DNA of 10,294 bases, taken from Phycisphaerae bacterium. Lineage in GTDB: Bacteria; Planctomycetota; Phycisphaerae; UBA1845; PWPN01. The stretch lies in NCBI GenBank assembly GCA_003557125.1, contig PWPN01000098.1:1-10294 (forward strand), read 5' to 3'. Positions 7,727-10,294 of this stretch are shown piece after piece. The notes beneath the pieces are model-generated. The model did no database searches. It saw only the letters and a program-made list of their open reading frames with translations, and was not told where the DNA came from. Each line of letters begins with the position of its first letter. The first letter of the stretch is position 1. The position numbers and the translations under genes are program-made.

Positions 7727-7884
7727 AGCGCTGTTCCTTCCTCACCTTTTGGTTACGCGGGTGCCTTGTGCGTTGAGTTTACCACAGGACGGTGCCATTG
7801 ACGAGGGTGACAGCCGCATGTTCAGCATGACGGGCAAGATGGCGTCTCGCCCGTCAGCGATGTGCCACTGCTCTGTAGCAGGCC

Positions 7885-7916
7885 GGGTGCCGCTGGCGGG
7901 TTGTCCGCCAGTGCTT
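7885..7916 (-). repeat. Intergenic palindromic repeat, family 1, right (inverted) copy
   Basis: CGCTGGCGG (7891-7899), loop GTTGT, CCGCCAGTG (7905-7913): a 9-bp stem with one G-T pair. Its reverse complement matches 5374-5405 at 30 of 32 positions. The two copies therefore form an inverted pair about 2.5 kb apart, enclosing the beta-helix gene. Confidence 0.78.
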
Positions 7917-7940
7917 CCTTACGTTCGCGGCGCGTTTGTT

Positions 7941-7967
7941 CGTCCGCCACGGGGGTCGGTCGCTACA
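7941..7967 (+). repeat. Intergenic palindromic repeat, family 2, copy C
   Basis: It matches 5465-5491 at 24 of 27 positions in the same orientation. The three changes fall in or beside the stem, so the stem is weaker here. It lies 24 bp after the inverted family-1 copy, whereas on the left side the two families are about 60 bp apart. Confidence 0.65.
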
Positions 7968-8025
7968 GGGGGGCATCGGTGAAGACGTCCGCTACGGCAT
8001 CGTCACGGGGTAGCTCAGCGAAGAC

Positions 8026-8043
8026 GGGGCGGCGGCCGTTACA
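8026..8043 (+). repeat. Degenerate family-2 repeat
   Basis: GGGGCGGCGGCCGTTACA resembles the family-2 core GGGGCGGCCGCTACA with an insertion and a substitution. It is probably a decayed copy and ends about 22 bp before the pdxA stop. Confidence 0.35.
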
Positions 8044-8064
8044 GACTACCCGCCGCTTTCCGGC

Positions 8065-9192
8065 TTACTCGCGGTCGCCGCTTTCACCGCTGTCGCCGCT
8101 GGCTGACAGGTGTTCGACGGTCGGGCCGAGGGGTGTGCGTTTTTCGCGAGGGAGGGCGGTACGGCTGCATTGGGCCATGTGGCACGCGAGCCGGATCGCG
8201 TTCTTCATGCTCTCGGGGTTGGCGACGTTCTGGCCGACGATGTCGAAGGCAGTGCCGTGATCGACGCTCGTGCGGATCACGGGCAGCCCGAGCGTCGTCT
8301 GGCAGGCGGACTCGAACGCGAGCAGCTTCACCGGGATGAGCCCCTGGTCGTGGTACATCGCCACGACGCCGTCATAGTGTCCCTTGACCGCTTTCCAGAA
8401 GATCGTGTCGGCCGGCAGGGGGCCGTCGACCTGCCAACCCGCCTCGCGCGCCATCACGACGGCCGGCTCGATGATCCGCTGTTCCTCGTCGCCGAAGAGC
8501 CCGTTCTCGCCCGCATGCGGGTTCAGGCCGCAGACGGCGATCCGCGGCTCTTCGATGCCGAACTGCGTCACGAGCGCGTGGGCCATCAGGTCGATCGGCT
8601 GGAAGACGCGACCGATCGTAAACGAGTTGCGCAGCTCGAAAAGAGGCTCGTGAATGCTCGCCAGCGCGACGCGCAGCCGTTCGGCGACGAAGAGCATCGT
8701 GAAACGCTTCGTATCGAACGCGTGCGCGAATTTCTCCGTATGACCTGGGAACCGCAGGCCTGCCAGTGCCCAGCTCTGCTTGCAGATGGGGGCTGTCACG
8801 ATCGCGTCGAGCAGCCCTTTTTTGGCCGACGCGATGGCTGCGTTGATGAAACGCATCGACGCATCGCCGCCCTCGGCTGTCGCGCATCGGACGATCGGGC
8901 TGAAGATCGCCAGCTCGTCGAAGTCGGCGACGATGACGCCCGATTCGATGCGGGTTACCATCTCGTGCGGCAGCCGAAACCAGTACGGATTGATCTCCGC
9001 CTGGTCCGCGGCATACTCCATCGCCTCATTGAACCCGTAGATGATGAACCGCGCACTGCGGCGAAGTTCGGCGTCGGCCAGTGCCTTGACGATCACTTCC
9101 GGCCCGACGCCGGCCGGGTCGCCCATCGTGATGCCGATGAGCGGCCGTTCGCCGCCGTTCGCGTCGGACGCAGGCTGGCGCGCGCGGTTCAT
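8065..9192 (-). CDS. pdxA: 4-hydroxythreonine-4-phosphate dehydrogenase
   Basis: Pyridoxal 5'-phosphate biosynthesis enzyme (DXP-dependent route) of 375 aa. It oxidises 4-phosphohydroxy-L-threonine with NAD(P); the product condenses with deoxyxylulose phosphate through PdxJ. Visible family marks: LIGITMGDPAGVGPEV (18-33), the divalent-metal histidines in PGHTE (H151), GLNPHAGENGLFG (H226) and MYHDQGLIPVK (H281), and TSVDHGTAFDIVG (309-320). The ATG at 9192 overlaps the ribE stop as ATGA. A longer frame to 9492 exists, but its first 100 residues are an off-frame reading of ribE with no family similarity, so 9192 is chosen. The last ~25 residues are a low-complexity tail with SGD/SGE/SGD units, beyond the usual family end. 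Length otherwise fits the family (about 330-340 aa plus tails). It acts in the cytoplasm as a dimer in known members. A catabolic PdxA2-type paralogue is possible but less likely beside ribE. Confidence 0.94.
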   Translation of the reverse strand: MNRARQPASDANGGERPLIGITMGDPAGVGPEVIVKALADAELRRSARFIIYGFNEAMEYAADQAEINPYWFRLPHEMVTRIESGVIVADFDELAIFSPIVRCATAEGGDASMRFINAAIASAKKGLLDAIVTAPICKQSWALAGLRFPGHTEKFAHAFDTKRFTMLFVAERLRVALASIHEPLFELRNSFTIGRVFQPIDLMAHALVTQFGIEEPRIAVCGLNPHAGENGLFGDEEQRIIEPAVVMAREAGWQVDGPLPADTIFWKAVKGHYDGVVAMYHDQGLIPVKLLAFESACQTTLGLPVIRTSVDHGTAFDIVGQNVANPESMKNAIRLACHMAQCSRTALPREKRTPLGPTVEHLSASGDSGESGDRE

Positions 9193-9848
9193 GGCGACCA
9201 CCCCTGCTCTTTGAGCATCGCGACCGTCAGCCCGCCCGGTTGCGCTTGCCCGTCGCCGGCCATCCGGCGCAGCGTTTCCACGATCGTCCGCGCGACGATG
9301 TCCGTTTCGATGTTGACCCGGTCGCCCGCCCGCTTCTTGCCGAGCGTCGTCCGTTCGAGCGTGGCCGGTATCAGTGCGATGCTGAACGTATCGTCCTTGA
9401 CCTCGGCGATCGTCAGCGATACGCCGTCCACCGCGATCGACCCCTTGGGGATCAGGTAGGGGCCCAGGTGGCGCTCGACGCGGAACGCCCACACCTGTTC
9501 GCCGCCGCTCTGCCGCACCCCGGTCACGACAGCTGTCCCGTCCGCGTGGCCCTGGACGATATGCCCTTCGAGGCGTTCATCGACGCGGACGCTACGTTCG
9601 AGGTTGACGCGATCGCCCGGCTGAAGCGCGCCGAGGGTCGATCGGGCAAGTGTTTCATGAACGACGTCGAAGGTGATCTCGCGCGGATCGCTGCGCGTCG
9701 CTGTCAGGCAGACGCCGTTGACGGCGATCGACGCGCCGTCGGCGATGGGCCGTTCCACTTCCGGCGCATCGAGCACGAGTCGTGCGCCAGCTGACTGGCG
9801 CCCGAACGAGCGAACGGTTCCCAAGGCCTGTACGATCCCGGTAAACAC
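9189..9848 (-). CDS. ribE: Riboflavin synthase, alpha subunit type
   Basis: Final enzyme of riboflavin synthesis, 219 aa. It converts two molecules of 6,7-dimethyl-8-ribityllumazine to riboflavin and a pyrimidine that is recycled. Two tandem lumazine-binding barrels are visible: N-domain with FTGIVQALG, SIAVNGVCLTAT and GDRVNLERS; C-domain with HIVQGHADGTAVV, LIPKGSIAVDGVSLTIA, LIPATLERTTLG and GDRVNIETD. The chosen start is GTG at 9848, giving the canonical MFTGIVQ N-terminus, with GAAGGA 8 bases upstream. An upstream ATG at 9911 would add 21 residues (MNNETNPPLVSG...), but it lacks a ribosome binding site and overlaps the -10 of the promoter at 9910-9939. It is the first gene of an operon with pdxA (ATGA overlap). 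No FMN riboswitch motif is seen in the short leader. Some databases call this gene ribC in Gram-negative species. Confidence 0.94.
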   Translation of the reverse strand: MFTGIVQALGTVRSFGRQSAGARLVLDAPEVERPIADGASIAVNGVCLTATRSDPREITFDVVHETLARSTLGALQPGDRVNLERSVRVDERLEGHIVQGHADGTAVVTGVRQSGGEQVWAFRVERHLGPYLIPKGSIAVDGVSLTIAEVKDDTFSIALIPATLERTTLGKKRAGDRVNIETDIVARTIVETLRRMAGDGQAQPGGLTVAMLKEQGWSP

Positions 9849-9909
9849 GATGCGATTCCTTCTTCGCGCATTCGAACCCGATACGAGCGGCGGATTCGTT
9901 TCATTGTTC

Positions 9910-9939
9910 ATGCTAGCGCGCAGCGCGCGACAAAGTCAA
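9910..9939 (-). promoter_or_regulatory. Sigma-70-type promoter for ribE-pdxA, with palindrome in the spacer
   Basis: Read on the minus strand: TTGACT (complement of 9934-9939), 18-bp spacer, TAGCAT (complement of 9910-9915). This is 5/6 to the -35 and 4/6 to the -10 consensus. Transcription would begin near 9903, about 55 nt before the GTG at 9848. The spacer holds the palindrome GCGCGC-A-GCGCGC (9916-9928), which could be an operator or just GC-rich spacer. Confidence 0.55.
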
Positions 9940-9982
9940 GGTGACCGCACCGCCGGCGGGTGCTCCGGGCCGGGACGCCCCT

Positions 9983-10011
9983 TGGCTGCATTATGGGGCC
10001 ATCCGCAGCCA
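9983..10011. other. Hairpin between divergent promoters
   Basis: TGGCTGC (9983-9989), 15-nt loop, GCAGCCA (10005-10011). It lies upstream of both divergent transcription units and has no T-run. It may be a protein-binding inverted repeat; nothing further is supported. Confidence 0.3.
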
Positions 10012-10022
10012 CAGCCTGCCAC

Positions 10023-10051
10023 TTGCATCGGAGAGGTGACGGTCCTAGGAT
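10023..10051 (+). promoter_or_regulatory. Candidate promoter for the right-edge gene
   Basis: TTGCAT (10023-10028), 17-bp spacer, TAGGAT (10046-10051). The spacing is ideal, but the -35 matches only TTG. Transcription would start near 10058, leaving about 138 nt of leader before the ATG at 10196. Confidence 0.35.
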
Positions 10052-10079
10052 AGCAACGGAAACACGCCATGCTCGGGCA

Positions 10080-10192
10080 GCCTCGATGCGCGAGGCAGGT
10101 GCAACTCTGCGCGCAGCGGCCTCGCCTTGGAGGCAGCTGGAGCCGGTCGTGTCGAATGCACGGTCCTACAACTCCCACTGGATGAAGGAGGC
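10080..10192 (+). promoter_or_regulatory. Leader with mutually exclusive hairpins reaching the ribosome binding site
   Basis: GCCTCG (10080-10085), loop ATGCG, CGAGGC (10091-10096) makes one stem. GCCTC (10119-10123), loop GCCTTG, GAGGC (10130-10134) makes another. CGAGGC at 10091 can equally pair with GCCTCG at 10119-10124, and the Shine-Dalgarno sits in GAGGC (10188-10192), which either GCCTC arm could cover. The five alternating complementary arms resemble a translational switch. GC-rich sequence makes chance matches likely, and no known riboswitch class is recognised. Confidence 0.3.
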
Positions 10193-10195
10193 TCC

Positions 10196-10294
10196 ATGAC
10201 CGAACCTTTTTATCATTGGCAACACAGGCTGTTCGGAGGTTTTCACATGGCCGGTTTGATCTTCGCCGTCGCTGCGCTCGGGCTGGCGATCTTC
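10196..10294 (+). CDS. Unrecognised membrane protein, N-terminal part only
   Basis: An open frame runs from ATG 10196 off the right edge (33 codons seen). It reads MTEPFYHWQHRLFGGFH and then MAGLIFAVAALGLAIF, the start of a hydrophobic membrane helix. There are two possible starts. ATG 10196 has AAGGAGG (10185-10191) only 4 bases upstream. ATG 10247 has GGAGG (10235-10239) at an optimal 7 bases and would begin directly at the helix. The aromatic, charged stretch YHWQHR before the helix would be cytoplasmic under the first start. It is divergent from ribE-pdxA. No family is recognised from so short a piece. Confidence 0.6.
   Translation, partial: MTEPFYHWQHRLFGGFHMAGLIFAVAALGLAIF

Larger units (their letters stand above)
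7727..8064. other. Repeat-bearing intergenic region between pdxA and the beta-helix gene
   Basis: This 338-bp gap between two minus-strand genes holds no credible gene. It carries inverted family-1 (7885-7916) and same-orientation family-2 (7941-7967, and a degenerate 8026-8043) palindromes. A possible minus-strand -10, TAAACT, sits just upstream of the beta-helix leader (complement of about 7777-7782) without a clear -35. No T-rich terminator for pdxA is visible. Confidence 0.55.

Noticed and set aside
7782..7798. TGGCAC on the minus strand upstream of the beta-helix gene as a sigma-54 site
   Set aside because: The -24 half is good, but the -12 position reads TG rather than GC at the required spacing.
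7112..7801. 229-codon plus-strand open frame
   Set aside because: Shadow of the 5' half of the beta-helix gene with the same biased composition.
8110..9459. 449-codon plus-strand open frame
   Set aside because: It lies antisense to pdxA/ribE, which have clear family motifs. The Arg/Asp/Val-rich translation is the typical shadow in GC-rich DNA.
9866..9882. tRNA T-loop-like GGGTTCGAATGC on the minus strand
   Set aside because: The flanking bases do not form the T-stem and no other tRNA arm is present. It lies in the ribE leader.
10091..10195. Faint cobalamin riboswitch likeness (GGTGCAAC...GCAGC)
   Set aside because: The conserved 3' B12 box and the GCCACTG/GGGAAGGC block are not found, and the gene is not a recognisable B12 target.
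9960..10199. 79-codon plus-strand frame whose TGA overlaps the ATG at 10196
   Set aside because: The ATGA overlap is tempting, but there is no ribosome binding site at its GTG. The frame runs across a likely promoter and hairpins, and the composition is not protein-like.

Overview
The window looks like chromosomal DNA of a GC-rich bacterium, most likely a planctomycete (Planctomycetota). The evidence is a prepilin with an FTLIELL cleavage region and a variant C-terminal H-X9-DG motif, an NtrC-type two-component pair beside it, a large secreted parallel beta-helix protein, and GC-rich palindromic repeats between genes. The phylum call is inference from protein style; no rRNA or other marker gene is present. 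There is no CRISPR array, tRNA, rRNA, transposase or prophage gene.

Left part (1-5321, all genes on +). The window opens inside a secretin, the outer-membrane ring of a type II secretion or type IV pilus-like machine. A 777-800 bp stretch without a convincing gene follows. It holds a strong hairpin plus T-run that reads as a minus-strand terminator, two further hairpins, and a good match to a sigma-54 (-24/-12) promoter at about 997-1013. Then come a type IV-type prepilin (1464-2321), a membrane-bound histidine kinase (2496-3938) and a sigma-54-activating NtrC-family response regulator (3939-5321). The last two abut in one operon. Secretin, prepilin, kinase, sigma-54 activator and a sigma-54-like site together suggest a PilS/PilR-like circuit controlling pseudopilin or pilin expression. 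That link is inferred.

Middle (5322-8064). A convergent minus-strand gene (5633-7726) encodes a secreted right-handed beta-helix protein, probably a carbohydrate-active enzyme related to GH141-type proteins. Both of its flanks carry members of the same palindromic repeat families. A 32-bp element is present once on each side in inverted orientation (30/32 identical), and a 27-bp element is present on both sides in the same orientation (24/27).

Right part (8065-10294). ribE (riboflavin synthase) and pdxA (4-hydroxythreonine-4-phosphate dehydrogenase) form a minus-strand operon with a 4-base ATGA overlap, tying a vitamin B2 step to a vitamin B6 step. A well-formed minus-strand promoter at 9910-9939 fixes the ribE start at a GTG (9848). 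A divergent plus-strand gene begins at 10196 or 10247 and runs off the window. It encodes an unrecognised membrane protein, and its leader has alternating complementary arms that include the ribosome binding site.
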